Assembly (NCBI RefSeq): GCF_024679095.1
Contig: NC_066529.1
Span: 3,869,094-3,933,093, forward strand
Reading direction: 5' to 3'
Length of the DNA: 64,000 bases
Origin: Eriocheir sinensis
Lineage: Eukaryota; Arthropoda; Malacostraca; Decapoda; Varunidae
Part shown: piece by piece, positions 43,140-53,989 of the stretch
How positions within the stretch are numbered: the stretch's first letter is position 1
Layout: each line of letters opens with the position of its first letter
Program-made: the position numbers and the translations under genes
Notes under the pieces: model-generated
What the model saw: the letters and a program-made list of their open reading frames with translations, nothing else
Told to the model about the DNA's origin: nothing
Databases searched by the model: none

Positions 43140-43680
43140 GTTGGCTTAATTGATTGCGTATGTTCTTCCCTTCCCTCACCGATCCCCTTTTCGTTCTCCA
43201 CCGCCCCTTCCCCTCTCCTGTAGTTCCCTGCCCCTCTGTGCTTTCCTTACCTCCCGACAGGTCTTCTGGTGTCTGTTCTTCCTATGTATTCCTCCCTGCC
43301 CCTACTCACCACCCACTCACCTATACCTGGCTCTCTTCTCATTGCCCACTGCCCCCATCGCCCCTTCCCGTACCCCTTCCCTTCCCTTCCCGTTCTCCTC
43401 CCCGCCTTCCCTCTCGGCCATCCACCCTTCCTTCCCTTCCCGTTCTCTTCCCCGCCTTCCCTCTCGGCCATCCACCCCTCAGACTTCAGCCTCCATAGCA
43501 GTTCCTTCCCATCCACGCCCCCCTTCCCCTCCCCCCTCCCTGCCTTCTCTTTCTCCCCCCTCCGCCGTCCACCACTCAGACTCCAACCTCCCCCAGTTCT
43601 TTCCCCTCTCACCGCCTCCCGCCCCCTCTTCCCCGCCCCCTGCCCCCCCTCGCCGCCTTCCCGCCCGCCCCCCGCCGCTA
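43140..43680 (+). repeat. C-rich polypyrimidine block
   Basis: CCTTCCCTCTCGGCCATCCACCC recurs (about 43,405 and 43,455), preceded each time by CCCTTCCCGTTCTC. Frames on both strands are compositional. A T-run and CTTC repeats follow at 43,775-43,825. Confidence 0.75.
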
Positions 43681-43979
43681 CTTATTGACTAATGAGCTGT
43701 GTGCAGGAATTTTTCACTGTCCCGGCGCGGCTAACAAATGGGGCGGCTCTTTTTAATCAGATTTTTTCTTTCACTTTTTTTTTTTTTTTTTTCGTAGCAT
43801 CCTTCCTTCCCTTCCTTCCTTCCTGGTGGTGGGCCGGCGATGGTGTGTGTGTGTGGGGGGGGGGGGTGGTGGGGGGGGGAGTGGGCGTACCTATAGACTC
43901 CGGTAACTGCATTGTACTGATTCATTAATATACTTTTTATTTCTTTAATCATATCCTCTTTTCTGATATCTCATTCTCT

Positions 43980-44370
43980 GTGTATTTAACTAATTCGTCT
44001 TTTTCTTCTCCCACAGGTGTGAACAAAATCGCGTGTGTTTTTGCGTGTGCTCTCGTGTGTTTCCGTGTGTTTGCGAGTGTTTGCGCGGACGTGAACTTTA
44101 CTAGAAAATCTCAGACGCTGAAATGTAAGGTTGGAGAAAAAATCAACCTCAAACACCAGGATAACGTGACTCTGGGGGTGACGTTCCGTGGGCCACGTGC
44201 AGGTCAGTGCCTGGACGAGTGCCGCCCTGCTCGCTGGCTCCATGGAGGGGTCACTGGATCTCCTGGGAGTGGCGGACTTGTGCATTCATCAGGACGGCTT
44301 CTCGACGCTACGGAAAAAGGTACAGTGCTTAATGTTGCTTTTTCATGCTTTTTAGTGTTCGTTTAGCGTG
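43980..44370 (+). other. open frame of unknown status
   Basis: A 128-codon frame (43980-44366) begins near an acceptor-like TTCTCCCACAG|GTG and contains a donor-like GTGCAG|GTCAGT at about 44,202. The composition is less repetitive than its surroundings and includes a Cys/Val-rich hydrophobic stretch. I recognise no homologue, and GT-rich sequence explains much of it. It may be non-coding. Confidence 0.15.
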
Positions 44371-44394
44371 TTGATATCAGATGCTGCGTTCGTA

Positions 44395-44535
44395 TAGGTA
44401 GGAGTTGACCTCTCTTTCGGCCACCTCTTTGGATTCTTTGTGGGAGCAGCGAGTAGCGGGCTTTTTTTTTTTTATTGTTGTATACCTTTTTTGTGCCCTT
44501 GAGCTGTCTCCTTTGTTGTAAAAAAAATAAAAAAA
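44395..44535 (+). mobile_element. dispersed repeat copy B (T-run/TTGTTGTAAAA tail family)
   Basis: GTTGACCTCTCTTTCGGCC, GGGAGCAGCGAGTAGCGGGC, a T-run, TGCCCTTGAGCTGTCTCC and TTTGTTGTAAAAAAAATAAA occur in the same order as copy A (39230-39395, minus strand). Confidence 0.7.
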
Positions 44536-44539
44536 GACA

Positions 44540-45300
44540 GAGGTGGATTTAAAGTGCATAAAAATGATAATGCTTAGGGACTTTTATTCAGCGTAGAGTT
44601 CGTGTCAGGAGTGGTGGAGAGGGCGCGGCGGGGAGTCTTTATAATCGTGTATATTATATTTTATTGATTGTTTACTTTTCCGGCGTTCAATGAGCACTGT
44701 ACAGGATGGTTTTCCGAGGCTCGTACTGTGTTGTTGAGCTTCAAGTGTCAGGCAGCGTGGTGGTTCTCTCCCTCACTCCTCCTGCCTCCGAAGTTGCTGC
44801 TCTCCTCCCATCTTTCCTCCACCTGACTCGCTATTAATTGCTTCTCCGGCGTTTAAGGATCACTGTATAGGATAGTTTAACGAGGCTCTTGCTGTCTTTC
44901 TGTGCTTGAAGTAAGTGTCAGGCAGCGTGGTGGTCCTCTCCCTCTTCCTCTTGCTCTCTCTCTCCCTCCTAAGCTGCCACTCTCATCTCATCTCTCCTCT
45001 ACCAGACTCACTGCTCACTCTTTTCTCTCCAACTTGCTTCTTCGTTCTCCCTGCTTCTGCCCCCTCAAACAGCAAGAGATCCCCGTGCCTGTCGTATTAG
45101 CGCAATTATCTTCCATTCAACGCAATTTATGTCTCCATGGATGCCTGTCAATGGGTAATAGAGGCCCGAGCGAGCAGGGAGGAGAGGCGCGAGTGTCTTT
45201 GCGTCTCAGGAGGGGCCGAAGACGCCGCCCGTTTTGGTAACACTTGCTTGATTTACTTGTAGCGCTTCTTCCCTCTTTGATTTCCTTTCTTTATTTTTTT
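44540..45300. other. mixed intergenic sequence with a tandem duplication
   Basis: CCGGCGTT(C/T)AA(T/G)GA(G/T)CACTGTA followed by TCAGGCAGCGTGGTGG recurs at about 44,682 and 44,848 (160-190 bp apart), a diverged duplication. A complex patch at 45,070-45,240 (GCGCAATTATC, GCAATTTATG, AATGGGTAATAG) could be regulatory. No gene. Confidence 0.45.
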
Positions 45301-45309
45301 GTTGCTTTT

Positions 45310-45550
45310 AGAGTGAAAGAGGAAGAGGAGGAAGGGGCTGCAAGGGAAAAGAGAGGATGGGGAAGGGAGGCGGGGCTTTGGAGGGGAGGATGAAGAGGAG
45401 GAAGGGGCGGCAGAGAGATGGGGAAGTTGGGGGAGAGGGGAGGAGGCGGGGCATCGGAGGGGAGGGGAAAATGGGGGAGAATGGAGGAGTTTTGAGGATC
45501 GATACGAAAATGGGGAAGGTGGGGGAATGGAATGGGAAAAAAAAGGAAAA
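45310..45550 (+). repeat. G-rich purine block, homologous to 41.23-41.82 kb
   Basis: Shares GGAAGGGGCTGCA, GGATGGGGAAGGGAGGCGGG, GGGGAAAATGGGGGAG and ATGGAGGAGTTTTGAGGA in order with the 41.3-kb block. Confidence 0.75.
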
Positions 45551-45764
45551 AGAATCATGGCAGAATGGAGGATGTATTTTTTTTTATTGTAGAATGGAGT
45601 GCGAATGTATATTTTTTCTTCATTTTCGCGAGCTATATTGTTTAGTAATGTATGTATTTACGAAGCAGGTATGTATGTATGTATATATGTTTTTTTTTTT
45701 TTGCGTGTAGATATTTGCGTGTTGGATGTGTGAAGAAATCTATATATTTATCTATCGATCTATC

Positions 45765-45995
45765 TGTGTGTGTGTGTGTGTGTGTGTGTGTGGCGAGAAG
45801 ATATATGTATATGTTGTGGCATTTAGCAAGACAGCACATGTATATACATTCCTCGGTGTCGTGTGTGGGGGGGGGGGTGAAGGGAGTGTGGGGGGGGGGG
45901 TGAAGGGAGTGTGTATGTGTGTGTGTGTGTGTGTGTGTGTACATGGCATGGCTGGCTTGTACATTAGTAAAGAGATGGGTGGGGTATCGACCCGT

Positions 45996-46057
<62 letters not shown>
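45765..46057. repeat. GT / G-run / GT / (CA)31 cluster
   Basis: TG at 45765-45792. Two copies of GTGTGGGGGGGGGGTGAAGG around 45,866-45,911. GT at 45917-45940 and (CA) at 45997-46057. Confidence 0.95.
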
Positions 46058-46060
<3 letters not shown>

Positions 46061-46189
46061 TACGTTGACACATGAACAAGTTACACACACAAGAAGACGG
46101 ATGAAGCATTGTCGTCCATACGTTACATTATACTTGCATGAGGCGCGTCTGTTGTTGCCCTGCGAGGAGGAAGCAGCTTTGCCCCTCCC

Positions 46190-47650
46190 TCTTGTAAGGA
46201 GAACACGGCTATTTTTAAGGTAGTAGAGTGAGCGAGTGGGCGGCAGCGATCCTGACCACTATTCTCTGTTCACCGTATCTCCGCAAATAAGCCCCGCCCA
46301 TGCCGGCCCAGCAACCACCAATAAGATTACTGTTTTCCCAACGTCCACCAACCACATGCAGCCTGAGTTAGAGGGAGGGCGGCTTGGCAGTGTGTGTTCC
46401 TCCCCTTTATTACTTCCCGCCAGAATGGCTAGATAGATTAATTTATTGACCACACATTGCGGCACAGCGACATGTGCTACGGATAAGAATAGATCGTACT
46501 GTGGTTACAACGCTACAAAAGTATTACGTTGCCATTCTTCTTCAATAAGATACCAAACACATTAAAATTCAACAGCCCGGCGGCAGTGTCAACTCCTGAA
46601 CAATTTTCGTTAAACACGAGTCCTCCTGACGGAGGGCCGCGCCGGCAAGCCCTCGTCCCTCACGCCTGTGCCTCTTTATTGTCGCTCCTTCCCGGAAAGA
46701 AACTGCCTCGTCGCCGCGGGTTAAGTATTGGCGGCGGTGAATATTGTTCCCGGGGCGCGGCGGGTTAAGGTGAGCCTCCGCCGCCGCCGCCGCCGCCGAG
46801 CACCCACCTGCGGGACGCTACCTCGCCGCCGCCGCCGCCGCCACACGCAGCAATTACAGACGCAATGTTTGCTCGTAAATGTAACATGCGAGCGGCGGGT
46901 CGCTCACGATAGTACTGGCCCGGCGAAGAATGGCCAGGAACACAGACGAAGGTGGAGGCCGCTCGGCGCTATTATGTGAACCACCAATATCAGCAGCGGT
47001 TGCTCCCCGCCCCCCCCCTCCCTCCAGTCCTCAGCGCGGGTATGAAATCACAATCTCGAGCAAACAGCGGCATTACAGCAACAACAACAGCGCCGACAGC
47101 AGGGGCGGCTGAGTAAGTCTAGCGCGGCACACCCACCCAGTGGCGGACGACGACGCATGGCACGGATTGGCACCTCCCAGGCGTGTGTCCCTGGCCGAGA
47201 CGGCTCTCACTAGCTCTCGCGGCGCCGCGGTGAACGGAGTCGCCCCTCGCCGCTCCAGCCTCTCACTCACTCGCCGCCTCTCTGCTCGCGGCGGTGTTGA
47301 GGTGCTCGTCGCCCCGCGTCTCCGCGTCGCCTGTGTGTGGCAGGCCCTGTGCTGGTGTTCCCGGGGCAGGGCCGCCGCGAGGCCCCGCTGCTCGGCCAGG
47401 CAGCCACACTTACCTGCAGCAGCACTCAGGTAGCCTGAGTGTTACCTGTCCACCTGAGCCTCGCAGGGACAGTGCTGTGTTCCTCTTCAGAATTTTTCTG
47501 TTGCTCGAGAGGTGGAGCTCGGCGTGGCGTGCGTGCGTGCGTGTGTGTGTGAAGTGTAAAAAGTTGGTTGTCGAGACTCGCGGCCTCTGACAGGTGTGCG
47601 TGGTGTGTGATCAAAGGTGTGCAGGGACGAGGCTCGCTCAACCAGTGATT
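46190..47650. promoter_or_regulatory. GC/CpG-rich island, candidate promoter region
   Basis: Non-repetitive island, the most CpG-rich in the window from 46,630. It includes a MEF2-type site (CTATTTTTAA, 46209-46218), CCCCGCCC (about 46,294), CCACCAAT (about 46,317), two (CCG)n runs (46,779-46,800 and 46,826-46,843) and a donor-like GA|GTAAGT (47113). CpG richness leaves many open frames in both directions; none is recognisable. It could be the 5' end of a gene lying outside the window. Confidence 0.35.
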
Positions 47651-48060
47651 TGAGAGTAAATCCTGAAAAGAAAGAAAAGCAAAGAAAAGCTATTTTTCTC
47701 ATACATAACCTGTTTTTTGATAATTTTTTGATAACCTTGAAAGAAATCTGAATAAAGCATTAACGTAACAACAGAAGGCCGAGAAAGAGGTCCAGAGGCA
47801 GTGTTGAGATCAGTGAGACCTGAGTGTCGGGCCGCAGCCTCGTGTGTCTGCCGGCAATAGTGTCTGTATCGCCCCAAACTGGAAGTGTACCGGGCCTGTT
47901 GGGTCTTGGAAGGCGAACACCAAGACCACTGTAGCTGCTAAGGGGGAGCTGTGAGCACCCCGCCCCCTCCCCTTCACCACACCTGACGCTCGCCGCTCGT
48001 CGCCCGCTCGACCACCTGGCAAACTCCACGACACAAAGGTAGCGTGCCACACCTTGCTAG
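47650..48060. other. mixed intergenic sequence, no gene recognised
   Basis: Unique sequence on the edge of the CpG-rich island. No repeat or coding signal that I can support. Confidence 0.4.
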
Positions 48061-48065
48061 GCGGA

Positions 48066-48068
<3 letters not shown>

Positions 48069-48120
<52 letters not shown>
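48069..48120. repeat. (TC)26 microsatellite
   Basis: Uninterrupted TC dinucleotides. Confidence 0.95.
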
Positions 48121-48123
<3 letters not shown>

Positions 48124-48220
48124 CTCGCGGCAGTGACCTCTCCCGGCCACTCTGCAGGATGAGGTGCATGAGGGTCATGAAACAGAGTAGTCCTGGAGTG
48201 CTTTTCGATATCAGCTAAAA

Positions 48221-48221
<1 letters not shown>

Positions 48222-48279
<58 letters not shown>
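48222..48279. repeat. (CA)29 microsatellite
   Basis: Uninterrupted CA dinucleotides. Confidence 0.95.
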
Positions 48280-48280
<1 letters not shown>

Positions 48281-48379
48281 CCTGGAGCGTTATAGCCGAG
48301 TGCCTTTCTAATGAGCGTTGATTACAAGAATTTATTTTCACCGGTTTCAGTGTGAGTGACGGTGGGCGGTGATTTACCC

Positions 48380-49100
48380 GAGTGTGTGAGGTGTAAGGAA
48401 GGAAGGAAGGAAAGAAGGGAGGAGGAGGAGAAGGAGAAGGAGGCAGGATGGAGAGGAGGAAGGGAGGGAAGTGTACGTACCGTGGAGGAAATATTGAAAA
48501 GGAGGGAGAGATGCCTTGCAGGAAGAACAGGGAGTGTGTGTGTGTGTAAGGTGCAAGGAAGGAAGGAGGGAAGGAGGTACAGTGGATAGGGAGGGAAGAT
48601 TGTGTTTGTGTACGAGGAAAACTGGAAGGGAGAGGAGTAAGGGGCGTCGTGTACGGGAAAGGGAGAATTATACTGTTTTAGGAAGAAAAGGAAGGGAGGA
48701 AAACTGTGAGAAAGGGAGTGTTGTGGAAAAGGAGGGAGAATTATACCGTTTTAGGAAGAAGAAAAAGGGAGGAAAACTGTGAGAAAGGGAGTGTTGTGGA
48801 AAAGGAGGGAGAAAAGAGCGAATATTGTCGGAAGAGGAAAACAGAAAGGAGGGGAAAGGGAACTTAACTGTTGTGGGAAGAAAAGGAAGGGAGGAAAAAA
48901 AGTGGAGAAAGAGGGAGGGAATTGTGGAGACCGAGGGAGAGAAAAAGGAGGAAATTCTGGCTTTGGAGGAAAACAACCAGGAAGGAACGGGGGAAGAGAT
49001 GTGCTGTAGAGTGTAGAGGAGTCAGAATTTGAGTGATTGAGGAAAACAAAGAGGTAGGAAAACTGCGATGGGGAGAAAGAGAGAATTGTGATGCCGGAGG
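48380..49100 (+). repeat. purine block with 77-bp tandem unit
   Basis: GAATTATAC(T/C)GTTTTAGGAAG and AACTGTGAGAAAGGGAGTG recur 77 bp apart (about 48,664 and 48,741), with a third diverged unit. The flanks are GGAAGGAAGG-rich. No coding gene. Confidence 0.85.
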
Positions 49101-49299
49101 AAGCTGAACATAGGGCGTGGGAGGCAAACATGGGTGAAGGGAAACAGCGCGAGGAAGAGAGAAAATATTGTACTGTTAAAGTGTGGACGGGAAGCGAGTG
49201 AAATAAGGTGGCGAAAGGTAGTGTTGCGTTTTATGAGGAAATAGTAGATTCTCTCGTTAGAGCATTTTCCTATGTGAGTGCATATATAACCTCTGCCTT

Positions 49300-49770
49300 T
49301 AAATTTAACCTCTGTGAACCTTTATAACACGAAGGGAGGTGAAGAGTGCTTACGGGATTTTGAACAGTGCATTTGAAGGAAAAACAGAGAGGGAGAAAAA
49401 GAGTGCGAGGGGGGAAATCATAACACAGGATAAGAAAAACCTCTGGAAATCTTTTTAACACGAAGGAGCGAAAGAGTGTATATGTGGGATTTTGAACAGT
49501 GACTTTGAAGGGTAAACAGAGAGAAAGGCAAAGATTGAAGGGAGGATTAAGGGAGGATAAGAAGAACCTCTGTAAACCCTTTTAACACGAAGGGACCTAA
49601 AGAGTGTATATGTGGGATTTTGAACAGTGACTGAAGGTTAAACAGAGAGAAAGGAAAAGATTGAAGGGAGGATTAAGGGAGGGTAAGAAAAAACTCTGTA
49701 AACCCTTTTAACACGAAGGAAGGTAAAGACTGTATATATAAGGGATTTTCAACAGTGCCTTCGAAGGGAA
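49300..49770 (+). repeat. 126-132-bp tandem repeat, four copies
   Basis: TAACACGAAGG at 49324, 49456, 49583 and 49709. Each unit also carries CCTCTGNAAANC, GGGATTTTGAACAGTG and AAACAGAGAG. Part of the 5-kb purine block. Confidence 0.9.
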
Positions 49771-50099
49771 AACAATGGAAAAAGGAGTGCAAGGAAGGAA
49801 ATCAAAATGCAGTAGGAAGAAAAATCAGAAATTCTCAACATAATCACACCCAAAAAAAAAAAAAAATGTGCGTGTGTGCCGTTGGTAGGAAAACAGAGAT
49901 AGAGGAAAACAAGGTGATGATGGAGGAAGTTGTGTCGCTGAAGAGAGAGAGAGAGAGAGAAAGAAAAAAATAACAGGTAGGGAGGGAGGAAAACAGCGAC
50001 CGAGTGGGAGAGAATTGTGTTTTGGAAGGAGAACAAGAAGGCAGGAACGTGAAGTGAAGGAGGGGGGAAGTGTACCTTTTGAAGAGGGAGGACAGGGAG

Positions 50100-50420
50100 T
50101 GAAGTGGAGTCAGGGAGTAAAGTGGAGTTACCTGAAGAATAAATAGATGCTGAAGAACGTAACATAATGGAAGTGTACCTACGTTTGCAGAGGGAAGACA
50201 GGTACGGTAATTAAGTGGAGTTAGGAAGTGAAGTGGAATTAGGGAGAAAAGTGAAGAATAAAATTAATTGATGCTGAAGAACGTATCATAATGGAAGTGT
50301 ACCTACGTTAGAAGAGGGAGAACAGGTAATGAAGTGGAGTCAGGGAGTAAAGTGGAATTAGGGAGAAAAGTGGAGTTAGGAAGAAAAGCGGAGTTAGGGA
50401 GAAAAATGAAGAATAAATAG
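50100..50420 (+). repeat. purine tandem repeat, 123-bp unit plus GTGGAGTTAGGGA units
   Basis: GATGCTGAAGAACGTA and CATAATGGAAGTGTACCTACG recur 123 bp apart (about 50,147 and 50,270). Short GTGGA(G/A)T(T/C)AGG(G/A)A units lie between. Confidence 0.85.
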
Positions 50421-50629
50421 ATACTGAAGAAGGAAAAAACAAGACTGGAAAGAGAAAAATAGTGGACTTGGATAAAAAAAAGTGAAAAAAATGGAGTAAC
50501 CTCATAAAAAAGATATTGAAGAAAGCGAGAGATTGAAAAGAATGAAAAATGAAGAATATGAATGAGAAAAAGAAAAGAATGAAGGAATGGAGAAACAGGA
50601 ATTAGAAGGAGAATGGAAGTTTGGAAATG

Positions 50630-51000
50630 GAGAGAAAGAGAGGAGATAGAAGAGAGCAACAGAAGTGAGGGAAGAAGAAATAGAACATATACCACAATAA
50701 AAAGGAGAAAAGAAAGAAGAGGATGAGAGGTAGGAATTGTAAGGAAGAGAAAGGGAGTGTGGAAATGGGTAGAGAAAGAAAGGAGATAGAAGAGAGAGCA
50801 ACAACAGAAGAGAGGGAAGAAGAAATAGAAAATATACCACAATGAAAAGGAGAGAAGAAAGAACAGGATGAGAGTTAGGAAGTGAAAGGTAGTGTGGAAA
50901 TGGGGAGAAAAAAAGAAAGGAGATAGAAGAGAGAGCAACAACAGAAGAGAGGGAAGAAGGAACAGAATGGGAGATAGAGGAAGTGGAAGGGATGTGGAAA
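50630..51000 (+). repeat. 138-bp purine tandem repeat
   Basis: GGAGATAGAAGAGAG at about 50,642, 50,780 and 50,919, with GAAGAAGAAATAGAA.ATATACCAC and AAAAGGAGA between. The 220-330-residue Phe/Ser-rich frames on the minus strand are artefacts. Confidence 0.85.
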
Positions 51001-51336
51001 CAGTGCAGAATGGAAATGGAGAAGGAAAGAAAAAACAGGATGAAGGAAAACATTTGTACAGATAAAAAGAAAAGTGCAACAAAACGGGAAGAATGAAAAT
51101 ATTGAAAGAAGACGGTAAATGCAAAATAGTGAATTACTGGCATGATGAAATAAAATAAATGCACAGAAATGATAGATATATGTTATTAGACGAAGTAGAA
51201 AGAGCAGAATGGGACGTAAAGAAGAAAATAAGGATAAAGGAAGGAAATGGAGAGTTGGAGGAAAATAAATGGAGGAAAAGGAGGGAAGGTAAGGTATGGG
51301 AGGAAACTGTGTGTGTTGCAGGAAGGAAAACAGCTC

Positions 51337-51338
<2 letters not shown>

Positions 51339-51379
<41 letters not shown>
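51339..51379. repeat. (GA)20 microsatellite
   Basis: Uninterrupted GA dinucleotides inside the purine block. Confidence 0.95.
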
Positions 51380-51381
<2 letters not shown>

Positions 51382-51458
51382 GTGATGTCGGGGAAGAAAC
51401 ATGAGATGGGAAACAGTGTGAGAGAGAAAACAGTTGACTCCGATAAAAGTATAGAGGG

Positions 51459-51880
51459 AGGGAAGGAAAGGGAAGGGAAGGAAGGGAAGAGAAGGGAAGA
51501 ATAAGGAAGGGAAGGGAAGGGAAGGGAAAGGATAGGAAGGGAAGAGAAGGGAGGGGAAGGAAAGGAAGGGAAGGGAAGGGAAGAGAATAGAAGGATAGGG
51601 AAGGGAAAGGAGGAAGGTAAGGGAGGGGAAGAATAGGGAAGGGAAGAAAGGAGAAGGTAAGGTAAGGGAAGGGAAAGGAAAGGAAAGGAAGGGAAGGGAA
51701 TAGAAGTGAAGTGAAAGGAAGGGAAAGTAAATAAAAGTTAAGGGAAGGGCTGACAAAATGGGAACAGGGAAGGGAAGATAAGGGAAGGGAAAGGATGAAG
51801 GGAAGGGGAGGAAGGGAAAGAAAACAAAGGAAAGGGAATGGAGGGGAAGGCAAGGCAAGGCAAGGAAAGGGAGGAAGGGA
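51459..51880 (+). repeat. (GGGAA)n-like purine tract
   Basis: Interrupted GGGAA and GGAAA pentamers over about 400 bp on the + strand, with almost no pyrimidines. Confidence 0.9.
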
Positions 51881-51892
51881 GAAAGAAATCAG

Positions 51893-51999
51893 AGGAGGAG
51901 GAGGAGGAGGAGGAGGAGGAGGAGGAGGAGAGAACTGTTGCTACAATCGCAATATATAGGGAGGAAAACAACTTGAGGGAGGGAACTTTCTATTGTAGC

Positions 52000-52064
<65 letters not shown>
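51893..52064. repeat. (GGA)12 and (GA)31 microsatellites
   Basis: GGA at 51893-51930 and GA at 52002-52064. Confidence 0.95.
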
Positions 52065-52067
<3 letters not shown>

Positions 52068-52136
52068 GGAAAGGGAGGGAGAGTTTTTGTGCTGTTGAAG
52101 GAAAATAACGTAAGGGAGGGAAGTCTTTGTGTTGCG

Positions 52137-52400
52137 GGAGGAGAAGGAGGAGGAGGAGGAGGAGGAGGAGGAGGAGGAGGAGTGACGCATGCAAGTGGAG
52201 GTAAGGGATTACTCGGTACTGCGACCTGTAATTGTGTGGAAGGAGGAGGAGGTGGAGGACGACGAGGAGGAGGTGGTGGAGGACGACGAGGAGGAGGAGG
52301 AGAAGGAAGTAAAGTAAGAAAGTAAAGCGAATATTTGTGAAAGGAAGGAAAAGAAGGAAGACGATGATGATGATGAGGAAGAGGAGGAGGAGGAGGAAAG
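52137..52400. repeat. (GGA)n-rich tract
   Basis: GGA at 52147-52182, then GGTGGAGGACGACGAGGAGGA repeated twice near 52,240 and 52,268, and GAT/GAG repeats to 52,398. Confidence 0.9.
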
Positions 52401-52530
52401 AAAATTAAGAAGGAAAAAAAGGAAAGCAAAAAAAGATAAATTTAACAAAAGTAGGACCATACATACACTTAAAATCTCTCCTCACCTTTGTTAGAGAGGG
52501 AAATGGGGCTGTACTAAAGAATGTATGTAA

Positions 52531-52533
<3 letters not shown>

Positions 52534-52594
<61 letters not shown>
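52534..52594. repeat. (GT)30 microsatellite
   Basis: Uninterrupted GT dinucleotides. Confidence 0.95.
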
Positions 52595-52596
<2 letters not shown>

Positions 52597-52699
52597 GTAC
52601 GAGGAGAAGGAGGAGGAGAGGGTTGAAAAATATTAATAAGAGCGAGAGAAGGGAAGGGATAGGTGGGCAACTCATTACAAAGGTGCGATGTGATTACAG

Positions 52700-52717
52700 G
52701 TGTGTGTGTGTGTGTGA

Positions 52718-52775
<58 letters not shown>
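52700..52775. repeat. (TG)n(AG)n compound microsatellite
   Basis: TG at 52700-52717 passes into AG to 52775 with one ACAG break. Confidence 0.95.
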
Positions 52776-52780
<5 letters not shown>

Positions 52781-52900
52781 CACAATCATAGGAAGACGAA
52801 AAACATGGAATAGAGAGTAGGAAGGAGGGAAGGAGAGGAGGCAAAGAAGAGGAGGAAGGATGAAGAAAAGGAAAGAATTGAGAAGGGCAAGAAAAAGCGT

Positions 52901-52903
<3 letters not shown>

Positions 52904-52931
<28 letters not shown>

Positions 52932-53043
52932 CTAATGAAAACCATAAGTCTCAGAGTTGTCTAAGAATTACACTCGTTCCTAAGCAAATGAGAAGGTATA
53001 AGAGAAAGGAACGAGAGAACGGAGAGGGGAGGGAGGGAGGGGG

Positions 53044-53078
<35 letters not shown>

Positions 53079-53158
53079 AAGAAACTCAAGTCAGACGCTA
53101 TTTTCTTCTTAATTATCTTCGTACGTCTAGACATGCCCAGAGAGAGAGAGAGAGAGAG
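52904..53158. repeat. GA and TC microsatellite cluster
   Basis: GA at 52904-52931, TC at 53046-53077 and GA at 53139-53157, a mirror arrangement of complementary tracts. Confidence 0.9.
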
Positions 53159-53224
53159 TAATGAAAAAACACGAATCCAAGTTAGTAAGAGGGACAAGAA
53201 TAACATCACGACAGACATTGCAAG

Positions 53225-53310
53225 AGGAGGAGGAGGAGGAGGAGGAAATGGAGGAGGAAAAGGAGGAGGAGGAGGAGGAGGAGGAGGAGGAGGAGGAAGA
53301 GGAGGAGGAA
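53225..53310. repeat. (GGA)n microsatellite
   Basis: GGA triplets with GAAATG and AAAGG interruptions. Confidence 0.95.
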
Positions 53311-53454
53311 GGAACTGAAGCGGCGTTGGTAGAAAATAAAATAAAATAAAAAGTTGCAAAAATCGTGACGAAAATAAAAATAAAAGAAGAAAAGAAATGA
53401 GAGAAGAAGAAAAACAAGGGAAGGTGGAGGACAGATTCTTTGTAGCACGCACGT

Positions 53455-53457
53455 AGC

Positions 53458-53527
<70 letters not shown>
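53455..53527. repeat. (AGT)24 trinucleotide array
   Basis: Uninterrupted AGT/GTA triplets. Confidence 0.95.
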
Positions 53528-53662
53528 TAGGTGGTATGCATGGTAAGACCCGTAGTAGTATGTTTTGAAATAATGAAAAGAACAAAGAAAATAATAATAC
53601 CAATGAAAAGAATGAAAAGGACAGAATAACACGCAGATAACACGTTTTGAGAGACCCCGTGC

Positions 53663-53664
<2 letters not shown>

Positions 53665-53702
<38 letters not shown>
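53665..53702. repeat. (TG)19 microsatellite
   Basis: Uninterrupted TG dinucleotides. Confidence 0.95.
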
Positions 53703-53703
<1 letters not shown>

Positions 53704-53989
53704 TTGGCCAGCTGAACAAACAGAAGAAACAAGCAGGAGACACGTAAGCGAGCGAGCAAGCAAGCAGGCAAATCAGCAGGCCAGCGAGGCGGAAAATCAA
53801 GCAGGCAGGTATTATGGGCAGGGAACACGCAGAAATAACAGTCACGCACGGGAATACCAGGAACAAAAACAATGGCAGATACACTACAAAAAAAGGGATA
53901 AAAAAACAAGCGAAGATGGCGCCACTATAAACTCTTGTAAAAAAAAAAAAAAAGCAGACAGGTAAATAGAGTAATACAAAAAATCCCTA

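Noticed and set aside
43980..44366. Possible secreted or membrane small protein
   Set aside because: No homology is recognised and the hydrophobic part comes from GT-rich sequence; kept only as an unknown open frame.
46930..47590. CpG-rich frames as coding first exons
   Set aside because: Several overlapping frames on both strands, none recognisable. CpG richness alone removes stop codons.
50303..51858. Minus-strand frames of up to 327 codons with membrane-like Phe/Leu/Ser composition
   Set aside because: Translation of GGAA/GGGAA purine repeats gives Phe/Leu/Ser/Pro strings that mimic membrane segments; there is no conserved sequence.
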